NCBI RefSeq assembly: GCF_024166365.1 | Contig: NC_064831.1 | Location: 45,943,768-46,007,767 of the forward strand | Length of the DNA stretch: 64,000 nucleotides | Direction: 5' to 3' | Source of the DNA: Elephas maximus indicus | Lineage: Eukaryota > Chordata > Mammalia > Proboscidea > Elephantidae | Part shown: positions 22,530 to 33,565 of the stretch, one piece after another | Layout: each line of letters opens with the position of its first letter | Position numbering within the stretch: the stretch's first letter is position 1 | Position numbers and translations under genes: made by a program | The notes under the pieces: model-generated | The model's input: only the letters and a program-made list of their open reading frames with translations | Database searches by the model: none | What the model was told of the DNA's origin: nothing

Positions 22530-23190
22530 TTTAAATTTATTGTGCTTTTAGTGTAAGTTTATAATTCTAGTCAGTCTCTCATACAAAAACTTACACAGAC
22601 CTTACTATGTACTCCTAGCTGCTCTCCCCCTAATGAGACAGCATACTCCTCCTCTCCACCCTGTATCCCCCATGTCCATTCAACCAGCTCCTGTCCCCCT
22701 CTGCCTTCTCATCTCACCTCCAGAGAGGAGCTGCCCACATAGTCTTGTGTGTCTGCTCGAGCCAAGAAGTTCGCTCCTCACCAGTATCATAGTCCAATCC
22801 CTGCCTGAAGAGCTGGCTTCGGGAATGGTTCCAGTCTAGGGCTAACAGAGGGTCCAGGGACCACGACCTCTGGGGTCGCTCTAGTCTCAGTCAGACCATT
22901 AAGTCTGGTTTTTTTTTTATGAGAATTTGAGATCTGCATCCCGCTGTTCTCCTGCTCCATCAGGGATTTTCTATTGTGTTCCCTGTCAGGTCACTCATCG
23001 GTGGTAGCTGGGCACCGTCTAGTTCTTCCGATTTCAGGCTGATGTAGTCTCTGGTTTATGTGGCCCTTTCTGTCTCCTGGGCTCCTACTTACCTTGTGTC
23101 TTGGGTGTTTTTCATTCTCCTTTGCTCTAGGTGGATCGAGTCCAACTGATGCATCTTAGATGGCCGCTTGCTAGCATTTAAGGAATTGGT
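22530..23190 (-). mobile_element. L1 3' UTR fragment, antisense
   Basis: Reverse complement of the L1 3' region described at 11018-12521, from the poly-A side (TTAAATTTATTGTGCTTTTA) to CATCTTAGATGGCCGCTTGC. The internal order matches that copy over about 650 bp. Confidence 0.88.
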
Positions 23191-23269
23191 CTCTTTTTAA
23201 TGATTTATTAAGAATAAAAAAACCATTTTACTCAGCTGTGATTATTTAGATCACCTTGATTTCCAAATC

Positions 23270-23420
23270 CCAATTGGTTGCTTGCTACATATCAGAATTA
23301 CTGGGACAGCATTCTAAAAATTCAGATTCCCATGCCTGCCTCAGATTTACTGAAGCAGAATCTCTGGAATGAGACCTTGAAATCTGTCTTTAATACTCTT
23401 TACGTTATTCAAGAGCAATA
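23270..23420 (+). mobile_element. MER5A-like fragment
   Basis: Reads CATATCAGAATTACTGGGAC, AAAAATTCAGATTCCCATGC and AAGCAGAATCTCTGGAATGA, the MER5A-type layout. Confidence 0.55.
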
Positions 23421-23639
23421 AGTATAGTGCAGATTTGGTGACCTGCATTTGTGAATTGTTTGGTGTACAACACTGCCACCCAAATATGTAGAGATTAACA
23501 AGGCAGTTATCTTTCTCCTCAAGGACCTCACAGTTTAGGGGTGGAAACAGGTGTAAACTAACATTGACAATACAGAGTGCTAAGCACTACAATAGATTAC
23601 CATATCAGGACAGAAGAGAAGCCGCTCAGCTTGAGAGAC

Positions 23640-24110
23640 AGTTTGTGATGAGCACCTCCAGCACTGTATCCATTTGTTGAACCATCTCAGTTGGTATTCT
23701 GTCAGTTCCTGGAGCTTTGTTTATCGTCAGTGTCTTCAGTGCAACTTGGATCCTTCCTTCAGTAGCATCGGTTCTTGATCATTTGCTACCTCCTGAAATG
23801 GTTGAATATCAACCAGTTGTTTTTGGTACAGTGACTGTGTGTTCCTCTCATCTTCTTTTGATGCCTCCTGCTTGAATTTCTTCTTCAGTTCTTTCAGCTT
23901 GAGAAATGCCAAGCATGTGCTTCTCTTTTGGTTTTCTAACTCCAGTTCTTTGCACATGCCATCATAAAACTTTACTTTGTCTTCTTGAGCTGTCCTTTGA
24001 AATCTTCTGTTCAGCTTTTGCTTCATCATTTCTTCCTTTCACTTTAGCTACTCGACGTTTAAGAGCAAGTTTCAGAGTCTGTTCCTCAGGGCTTGATGAA
24101 GTTTTATCCC
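23640..24110 (-). mobile_element. RTE LINE fragment, antisense
   Basis: Parallels the 42990-43390 part of the fuller RTE copy: CCATTTGTTGAACCATCTCA, TCCTGGAGCTTTGTTTATCG, CTCCTGAAATGGTTGAATAT and CATCTTCTTTTGATGCCTCC. On the minus strand it gives broken peptides including LYQKQLVDIQPFQEVANDQE. It ends into an older L1 fragment. Confidence 0.85.
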
Positions 24111-24640
24111 ATGTGTACCCTTGAGTAACTACTACCAAAATCAAGATGCTTAACTATTCCATCACCGCAAAACTTCCTCATGACAAGACTTTCTTGGGTT
24201 ACCCCTTTATAACCACATCCATACCTAGCCCGACAGCTACAAAGCCATTCTGCATTTCTGTAATTATGTTGTTTCGTGAATGTAACACAAATGGAACCAT
24301 ACAGTGTGTATCCTTTTGAGGTTGGGTTTTTTCATGCAGCATAATATCCTTGAGCTTCATCCTAGTGATAGCATATATCAATAGTGTGTTCCTTTTTATT
24401 GCTGAGTAGCGTTTCAGAGTATGGATGTACCAGTTTGTTTAACCATTCACCCATTCAAGGACATTTGGTTAGTTTCCACTTTTTGGTTATTGTGAATAAA
24501 ATTGTGATGAACATTTACATAAGTTCCTGAGTGACAGTCTTTATTTCCTGGGAGACGTGCCCAAGAGTACTATTGCAGGGTCATAGAGTTAAGTCCTTTT
24601 TTAGTTTTGAAAGGAACTGTCGAACTATTTTTCAGAGAAC
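24110..24640 (-). mobile_element. Old L1 fragment, antisense
   Basis: Contains AAATGGAACCATACAGTGTG, TTTTTATTGCTGAGTAGCGT and TGGTTAGTTTCCACTTTTTG, typical of ancient L1 3' regions in reverse. Confidence 0.65.
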
Positions 24641-24669
24641 AGTATTCTTTTAATTTTTTTTAAGAGTAT

Positions 24670-25225
24670 TATTTTTAAAATACAAATCTCATCATGTCAC
24701 CACTTTACATAAAACCCTTCAATAGCTACTCACTGCTATCATTTTTTTGTTTATGTGTGTGTGTGTGCATTTATCATGGACTGCCAACCCTGTATGATTT
24801 CTTCCTCTTTTTCCAGACTCATTTTATACACCCCCCTTGCTTTTGTGCTTACTGGTCTTTTAAAAATTCTCTCCACGTGACCATTATTTTCTTGTCAGAG
24901 AAACTTTGCAAATGCTGTTTCCTTCCTCTTCTTGGACTACTCTTCTCCCTGATCTCCCTGATCTTAGTCTAATGAACTTGATCTCCACCTTCCAGTCTCA
25001 AGTATTATTCCACAGGCAAGCCTCCCTCTAGTCCAGGTCAGGTTACTTTTGTTTCATGTTCGTTCCCTTCATCACTTCTCTCGGTTTGAAATTACATGTT
25101 AGTTTTTGTGGATGTCTGATTAAATTCCAGACTCTGAAATCCATGAGAGCAAGGAGTGTGTTGATTTTTGCTCAGTCTTGTCTGGCACATAGAAAATGCT
25201 CAATAAATATTTTTTGAATGATGGA
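24670..25225 (+). mobile_element. L2 LINE 3' end
   Basis: Ends with CACATAGAAAATGCTCAATA and AATATTTTTTGAATGATGG, the L2 terminus, after a typical pyrimidine-rich L2 stretch. Confidence 0.75.
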
Positions 25226-25229
25226 GTGG

Positions 25230-26185
25230 ATGATATATACTGGCAGGGAATTCAGTGCCACAGTCTTAACATTCTATAATTTTGCTTATACATTATTCAT
25301 TTAAGATATATTAACTACTGATCATGTTCCAGGTAATCTACTAAGCAATAAATTATAGCCAAATATCAGGTTCATACAAATTTTACATGAATATATTTTG
25401 GAATATATATTATTTCAGACCAAGACTTATTTTGTAAATATTTCTAGTGGATAAATATTATTGAAAAATAGATGAGTAATGGGGCATTTGTAATTATTTT
25501 AACATATTAAGGAACTTTACAAGAAAGGGACAAACGTCTATGTAGCTCTCAACCCTGATCACTGTTTGTCCTTTGAACTTGACATACCCTCTACAATCAA
25601 GAACCAATGACTTGAGCTGCATATCGTCATTATAAGAAGATCCACGGTATTTTTCCTGAGGCAGCATGGCTAAAAACATTCATGGCTGCAACATCTTAAG
25701 TGACATATCTCCAGTGAGGCACCTGTCTTTGATCTTTGATCCTAAAGACATAGTAAGTCACATATTTCTTATGTGACAGCTGGTGAAAGCAATGTGGCAC
25801 AGTGGGATTCTTGCTTTGTTTTATTATTTTTTTTACAGCCAATGGGAAAAAGAGGCAGATTTTTTCAAGACGTAAATACTGCCAACACAGGCAGACTGCA
25901 ACACTGTGGGTGCCTGAGAAATTTTTTTAAGAACACGTGGGAACGAGCAAGATGTGTGCATATTTGTGAATGAAACACAGCAAGACAGGACTACCTAGGA
26001 AACGTGACAAGTTCTGTTGCTAAAAGAACAAACTGTAAATATGAAACAATTGGCATTTATGAAATCTCTTTTAAAAGACAGGAAATGTACCAATTTCAAG
26101 CCCTTCTGATTTGTATGTATGTTAGGAGGGAAAGAAGGGGAAAAGGGAGACAAAATAACGATAACTTTCTGCAGTAATATTCCTT
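25230..26185. other. PYGO1-PRTG intergenic, no recognised feature
   Basis: AT-rich sequence without recognised genes or repeats. Frames of 60-70 codons here show no domain. Confidence 0.4.
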
Positions 26186-26189
26186 TGAG

Positions 26190-27420
26190 TCCCGTTTGTT
26201 GTACGTTCACTTTTTTATGAAGATAGACATACCATAAAACTCACCATTATAAAGTAATTCACTAGTTTTTAGTATATTCATGGAGTTGTGCAACCATCGC
26301 CACTAATTCCAGGACATTTTCACATCCCCAAAAGAAATGTGTGTCTGTTAGCAGTCACTCCCTCCTCCACCACCACCTCATCACGCCTCAGTCCCTGGCA
26401 ACCACTAATCTACTTCCTGTTTCTATGGACTGCGTATTCTGGACATTCCATAAAAGTAGACGCAGACAACACGTGTCTGGTTTCTTTCACTTACCATAAT
26501 GTTCTCAAGGTCCATCCACATTGTATACGTATCAGTACTTTCTTTTTGTGGCTGAATAATATTCCATTTTATGGATATAGAAATACATTACCTGTTTAAT
26601 TTAGAAATATTTGCAAATTTATAGGAAAGGTGCAAAAAACAATATACCCACTTAAAGTGTGTAATTCAGTGGTTTTTAATATATTCACAGAGTTGTGGAA
26701 GTATCACAATAATCAATTTTAGAGCATTTTCATCAGCTTAAAAAGAAACTCTGAACCCATTAGCAGTCACCTCCCATTTTCCCCAAGTCCCTCAGTCCTA
26801 TGCAACCACAAATCTACTTTCTGTCTCTATGGATTTGCCTGCTCTGGAAATTTCATGTAAATGAATCATACAATATATGGCCTTTTGTGACTGGCTTCTT
26901 TCACTTAGCATGATGTTTTCTAAATTCATCCATGTTTTCGCATGTTATCAGTACTTTATTCCTCTTTGCAGCTGAATGTGCCACTGGGTACACCAACATT
27001 TCATTCACTCATCAGTTGATGAACATTTGGGTTGTTTCCACTTTCTGGCTACTATGAATAATTCTGCTGTGAACATGCATGTACAAGTTTTGGGTGAACA
27101 TATGTTATTTCTATTGGGTACATACCTAGGAGTGGAATTGCTCAAGCATAACGATTGTGAGGATGGCACAGGACTGGGGAGTGTTTTGTCGTGATGTATA
27201 TTGTCGCTATGAGTCGGAACCAACTTGACAGCACCTAACAACAACATGGTAATTCTATGTTTACCTTTTACGAGGAACTGCCAAACTGTTTTCCACAGCA
27301 GCTGTACCATCATGCCAGCAATGTATGAGGGTTCTAATTTCTTCACATCTCCACCAAGTTATTATCTCTTTCTTTGATAATAGCTATCCCAATTGTTATG
27401 AAGTGGTATTCACTGTGGTT
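26190..27420 (-). mobile_element. Two old L1 3' fragments, antisense, the second split by an RTE tail
   Basis: Two parallel copies of the same text. Copy one (26190-26590) has GAGTTGTGCAACCATCGCCA and GCTGAATAATATTCCATTTT. Copy two (26640-27149 and 27247-27420) has AGTTGTGGAAGTATCACAAT and GATGAACATTTGGGTTGTTT. They are tandemly placed and similar, so either two insertions or a local duplication. Confidence 0.7.
27150..27246 (+). mobile_element. RTE 3' end inserted in old L1
   Basis: A 97-bp piece: GATTGTGAGGATGGCACAGG, then TCGCTATGAGTCGGAACCAA and CAGCACCTAACAACAAC. Same terminus as the other RTE copies. Confidence 0.85.
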
Positions 27421-27429
27421 TTTATTGGC

Positions 27430-28690
27430 ACTTTGAGCTCATCATTGCTTCTTCTCATATCTTTCTTGTGGATTTCATTTCCTTCTTCCTAAAGTACATC
27501 TTTTATTGTTCATTTATCAAGAGTGTATAAGTGGTAAATTCTCCCAACCTTTGTCTAGAAAGATCTTTATTTAACCCTAACATTTAAATGATAGTTTATC
27601 TGGTTATAGAATTCTATGTTGATAGTTATTTTCCTTTGTGATGTTTTGAAGATATTCCATTGTCTTCTTGCTTCATTTATTGTCACTGAGAAATCACCTT
27701 AGTGTTATCTATATAATCTTTTTTCTCTAGCAGCTTTTAAGTCCTTCTCTTTGTCTTTGACATTCTGTAGTTTTACTACAATGTGTCTTGGTGTGGATTT
27801 ATTTTTATATTTCTAGCTTGAAATTTTTGCTTCTTGAAACTGAAGAGTTATGGCTTTCACCAATTCTTTAGCATTTTCTGTTTGAATACTGCCTTATTCT
27901 CTTTAGTCTTTGAATGTCTATGAGATGTATGCTGAAATCTCATTCTATCCTGTTTACATGTTTTATATTATTTATCTTGCCATGCTGCATTTGGACTAAT
28001 TTCCTCATATCTATCTTAAAATTTTAGAATAAATTTTCCAATGTTTGATATACTATTTAACAGATACTCAAGAATTCAGTGACTGTTTTTTTGTTTTTAC
28101 TTCTGAAAATTACATTCATTTCTTTTTCTAATGTACTTTTTAATAAAGCTTTTTCTCTTATGTGTTAATTCTTTTTTTTTTATTTCCTTCACAATCAGCA
28201 CAATGTATTTTAAGAAATTACTGCTCTATTTTTTAGTTCCAATTTCATTCCTCAGGCCTGGATAATTGACATTTTTTTCTTAAGAATTCGGCTATGTGTT
28301 AAAAGAATTATTTGTGTCATATTTTATCTGGTATTTCTAGATGTTTTTATTCAGAGAGTTTTCAGGATTCTTCTAGCCTTTTTTCTTTATAGCATTAATT
28401 AAAAAAGAAAAATCAGAATAGAGCTATGTCTACCTGGATAAGCCCACAGCTTTTAGGCTACCTATTATTTAGTTCCTGTGTAAGCAACTATCTACTGGAA
28501 TGGGAAAATTGTTATTTCCTTGCTTCTATTTACTAAGTATCTGATATAAACAATTCTTAGATGCCTTAATTAGGCTCTATTCCCACTCTTGGGGTGGACT
28601 CTATTATCATTCCATCCCAGGATATGAAAGGCATCATTCTATAAACTGAACATTTTTGTTCTCCATTCCCTAAAAGAAAACTGAAGAGCA
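27430..28690. other. AT-rich intergenic, possible old L1 remains
   Basis: T-rich sequence that partly reads like degraded antisense L1. Nothing is called with confidence. Confidence 0.35.
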
Positions 28691-28719
28691 AAAGAAAGTT
28701 CTTTTTAACTAAGGAAAAT

Positions 28720-28725
28720 TTTATT
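28720..28725 (-). terminator. Candidate distal polyadenylation signal (PRTG)
   Basis: AATAAA on the minus strand within CAGTTTAAATAAAATTTTCC, followed within 40 nt by a U-rich stretch in the sense strand. The association with PRTG is inference. Confidence 0.3.
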
Positions 28726-29687
28726 TAAACTGTGCAATCAATCAGTATTTAGACAGCAGTTTCATAAACATTTTGGCATTTAAACTTTAATTCATTTTTG
28801 GCATGATCTGTAGGGTAGTATATGAACTACCACAGGGAGGGGTAAAACACTCGGCAATATTTACTATGATGCTAGCAAAAGAAAACAAACCCACATTATT
28901 AAACAAAATATGTTTTAAAAAGACATTTAAAAGTTACATTCAGAATCAAGGCAAACATTAGCTTTCTTCATGCAATGGAGTTCACAGAGCTGATCCCCTG
29001 AGTCAAGTATAAAATTAATATAGCTCAGCTCTATAGTCCATTAGCAAGCTGGTCAATGCTGCCCTTACAAGACGGTATATAGAGTGAAAGGATCCAGAAC
29101 ACCCATAATACGAAATAATCTAACTGGCTCCCACACTTTCATTTAATTCACATCTTTGAAGAAAATAGAAAAAAAAAATTACACACATACACGTAATATT
29201 TTGTCCAACAACATCAATGAACAAACTTTCTTAATATATGTTCTCTACTCTAACGATAGGCTAAGGCAATGCATGTGTATTCAGGCTTTGCGAGTTTCTA
29301 TAACAGGCTCGAGTTGCTAACTCAGTGATCATTTTCACATTTGGAGACAAAATGGATATCGAGAGTGTAGTAACAGGAAGCAGACTGTTTTAAGGTAAAT
29401 GTTTTCAATATATATATATTTTAAAGACAGTTCTATAGAAAAATATACTTCTGTAGCATAAATTTTTAAAGTTTGTAAGTCTGGGCTACGTCTACAGGTC
29501 GTGAACCACATACCCAAGATATAAACTTGAGTAAACCTCCAAAGGTGTTCAGAATCATATGGATATTGGATGGTACAAGAAGAAGGTAGGGAAAATATTC
29601 CCTTTCTCTAAAAGAAAAAAAAGGTAACAATCATATCATTCTTCTTAACAAGCCTTACAGGTAGACTTGAATATATTAGAATTTGGT

Positions 29688-30805
29688 GCCAGTAGGAGTT
29701 GACATTGCTGTTGTCAGATGGATCCTGGCTGAAAGCAGAGAATACCAGAAAGCTGTTTACCTGTATTTTATTGACTATGCTATGGCATTCAACTGTGTGG
29801 ATCATAACAAATTATGGATAACATTTCAAAGAATGGGAGTTCGAGAACACTTAATTGTGCTCATGAGGAACCTGTACATAAACCAAGAAGCAGTCGTTTA
29901 AACAGAACAAGGGGATATTGCTTGGTTTCAAGTCAGCAAAGGCATGCGTCGGGGCTGTATCCTTTCACCATACTTATTCAATCTGTATGCTGAGCAAATA
30001 ATCCAAGAAGCTGGACTATATGAAGAAGAACAGGGCATCAGGATTGGAGGAAGATTCAATAACAACCTGCATTATGCAGATGACACAACCTTGCCTGCTG
30101 AAAGTGAAGAGGTCTTGAAGCACTTACTAATGAAAATCAAAGACTATACAGCCTTCAGTATGGATTATACCTCAACATAAAACAATATTCCTCACAACTA
30201 GATCAATAAGCAACATCATGATAAATGGAGAAAATACTGAAGTTGTTAAGGATTTCATTTTACTTGGATCCACAATCAACGCCCATAGAAGCAGCAGTCA
30301 AGAAATCAAAAGATGCATTGCATTGGGCAAACGGACTGCAAAAGATCTCTTTTAGAGTGTTAAGCAAAGATGTCGAGTAGAGGACTGAGGTGCACCTGAC
30401 CCAAGCCCTGTTGTCTTCAATTGCCTCATATGCATGTGAAAGCTGGACAATGACTAAGGAACACAAAGAAGAACTGATGCAGTTGAATGATGGCGCTGGC
30501 AGAGGACACTGAATATACCATGGACTTCCAGAAGAATAAACAAATCTATCTTGGAAGAAGTATGGTCAGAAAGCTACATGGGACATGTTATCAGAAACGA
30601 CCAGTCCCTAAAGAAAGACATGATGCTTATTAAAGCAGAGGGTCTGCAAAAAAGAGGAAGACCCTCCATGAGATGGGCTGACACAGTGGGCTCAAACATA
30701 GCAATGATTGTAAGGATGGCGCAGGACTGGGTGGTGTTTAGTTCTGTTGTACACATGGTCGCTATGAGTTGGAACTGATGGACAGAACCTGACAACAGGT
30801 GTTGT
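29688..30805 (+). mobile_element. RTE LINE, reverse-transcriptase to 3' end
   Basis: Codes in broken frame for an RTE-type reverse transcriptase: [17 protein letters not shown], then [48 protein letters not shown] (YADD catalytic motif). It then ends GGTCGCTATGAGTTGGAACT. A stop in the middle and frameshifts show it is dead. It is 5' truncated and lies downstream of PRTG, in opposite orientation. Confidence 0.92.
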
Positions 30806-32040
30806 CCTGTATAAAATTCATTACTAATAGTTCACAGAAATGTTAAAATGATCTATAATCTTGGAAAAGTAGATCTGTTAGAGAAGACTCCTCAAAATAT
30901 ACTTTTCTCTTCACCCATCCGCTTCTCTGGGGAACTTTGACTCTCCTTCAATCTTTAAAGGTCAATATATCAGAAAATGAAAGGTTTAAGCTGGGGTAAG
31001 ATTATTTCATGTTCAGTACTCTCAAAACTGCCAGTAACTTCCCTCTTGTCCTCTTACGGATCTACCAACCTTACAGATGAGTGTTTAAATCCCAGGCTGT
31101 ATCTTCTACCAACCACTTCTATTAGTTGTTTTGTGCATGTACAGGAAATACATTAAAAAAAAAAAATGTAGCATAAGCAAAATATAATCGTAAAGGCTGA
31201 TCTGTAAAGGAAAAAATTCCTAAATTATGTTTCACAGCCTCATAGAAATGACTTTTGGGTTTTAATTCTTTATAATTGAATTTTTCTTTCATATTTTCAA
31301 AGTAGTATTTCTTAGTCTTGTACAACAACCCTGTGTGGTAGTATACTCATTTTGTGGTTAAAGAAGGTAAAAAGTAGGCTAAGAACTTTCCTACCAAGCA
31401 ATTCTCAAAATGGCCAAGGACTAGAATTTAGGTGTTCTGACGCCTAACTTTATATATGTTTTAGTATGATTCTCCCTCAGCTTTGCTTCCTCTTAAATTA
31501 GTGTGAATCATTAGTTAGCTTGTATTTATGCAAAACTACTAACTCTTCAGATCTAGAAAGGAAGTATTACTGATTATACAGCTAGCCTTTTCCAGGTAAT
31601 AAATCCCAGTTTGGATATAAGGACTACAGAGAAAAATTACAAAAGATAAAGTCCAATTCAGAGGATTTAGTATAAGAAAATGCCTGTAGAGATAAGGGCT
31701 CTTGCCTAACTCATTTCTAATGTGCTCTTGGTGCAAGCACCAGTCTTCCAACATAATTTTAGCTGATAGAAATTAAAAGTCCTAGGGAGGAAATAGGGAA
31801 GTTAGGAGATCACAAGGGGTGAGTTATGGCCCTGTACCTCCTAAACTCGTGAAGAAATGGATGTAGCTTAGAGTTACTCTGCTGGTTGGCTACTACACTC
31901 CGTGGATGAGTTGGGCTGACACAATCTGGTCTTCATAGTCACAGGAAAACACATATTTCCACAGGCCTACAGTGGAAGACACTATAAACCTGGGTAATTA
32001 CGTATTTCTCAGCTGAGGCAAAATACTTCTTTAAAGTGTA
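30806..32040. other. Unique-looking sequence, no recognised feature
   Basis: No repeat or gene recognised. It may belong to the PRTG 3' UTR if the distal polyadenylation site is used. Confidence 0.35.
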
Positions 32041-32044
32041 TCAC

Positions 32045-32240
32045 TGTGGAAATCCCATAAGCTTTGGAGTTGAATCAGCTTGTGTTTATATTTTGTCTAA
32101 GTCACTTTTGGCAAGTTAGACACGCTAAACCTCAGTATCCTGATTTCTAAAATGGGGATAATACTTGCTTTGCAGAGTGTAGCAGTTTGCAGAGACAATG
32201 CATGTGCTTGGTGCATGGCAGATACTCAGTAAATGGTACC
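32045..32240 (+). mobile_element. MIR SINE, sense
   Basis: Contains CTTTGGAGTTGAATCAGCTT, CCTGATTTCTAAAATGGGGA and CATGGCAGATACTCAGTAAA in the MIR order. Confidence 0.75.
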
Positions 32241-33099
32241 ACAGATAGAAAATGACACCCTCTCTTACCCTAACTCACATGTCATCCTGGTCTCTACCCC
32301 ATGATGAAGAAAGCTTTATCTCTTCAGTTGAATAAATGCTGAAAATTAAGGTAAAATTAGAAACTGTCCTTCAAAACAGAAAAAGGGCTTGACTTGAAAT
32401 GATCTAGGAATTAGAAAAAAAAAAAACTTTCTAGGAAAAAAGACAAAGAAATGAAAGATAAGGAAAAAATTTTCTTAAGAGATACACATGCTGATGTAAG
32501 TAAGTGGAGGTTCTGGCTGAGGATGATGGAAAATCTGGGGGTTCCCAATACCCAAACCCAAATATTCAGTGCCTGGTGAAGCTGAAGAGAGAAACCGGAT
32601 CTAAAAGGCAGAAAGGCTACATGTTGCAAACGTGCTTTTAAAAGAAAACTAAGAATGAACGTGAGCATGGTCCTAGTTGTATAATCTGAGTCTCTGTATT
32701 TTGAAGTCTTCTCTCCAACCCTCTCTACAACATAATCACTTAACAAAAAAAACAAGAAAGGTTAACTAAAATATGAACAGTTAAAAAAATTTTTTTTTTG
32801 ATGAAATCCCATAAAACTAGAGGTAAATATTTAGGAAACTTTCCATTAAGACATAGAATTGAGATGTTTCTTTACAAACACATATTCAGAACGTTTAAAG
32901 GTGAATTTACTAGTTCATTGTTTTTGCAGTGTTTTATACAGAATGTTTAATTTATACATTTGATAGGCAAAAAACCCAAGGTTTTCATGCCTTTGAAATT
33001 TTAAAGATCCCCAAGAGGTACAGCACCTCAGACTTCCAATCTCTGGAATGCTATGGACATTTTACGGGGCTTAGAATTCCATAAAAACAATGTATCTGT

Positions 33100-33565
33100 G
33101 GGTAGGCAAAATAACAGCCACCCAAAGATGTCCATGTCTTAATCCCTGGAGCCTGTGAATATCTTACATGGCAAAAGGAACTTTGCAAATATGACTAAGA
33201 ATCTTGAAATGGGGAGAGTATCCTGGATTACCCAGGTGAGCCCAATCTAATCATGTGAGTTCTTAAAATTAGACTCATGGGGCCAGAGAAAGAGGTGAGA
33301 GGAAGGACGCAGGGCCAGTGAGATGCCATGCTGCTGGCTCTGAAGATGGGGAAAGGGGACAGCTGCCTCTAGAAGCTGGGCAAGTCAAGGAAGTGAATTC
33401 TCCCCTAAGGCCTCCAGAAGGAACGCAGCCCAACTGACACCTGGACTTTAGTCCAGTTAGACCTGTCAGACTTCTGAGCCATGGTATAAGGCAGAAAGTC
33501 TTTGTTGTTTTTTTAAGTTTGTGGCAATTTGTTATAGCAGCAATGGGAAAATAATACAGTATCTG
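33100..33565 (+). mobile_element. MaLR-like LTR
   Basis: Long recognisable text: AAAGATGTCCATGTCTTAAT, CATGGCAAAAGGAACTTTGC, CCTCCAGAAGGAACGCAGCC, and an end GCAATGGGAAAATAATACAG. This is a common mammalian LTR of the MaLR type. Non-coding. Confidence 0.7.
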
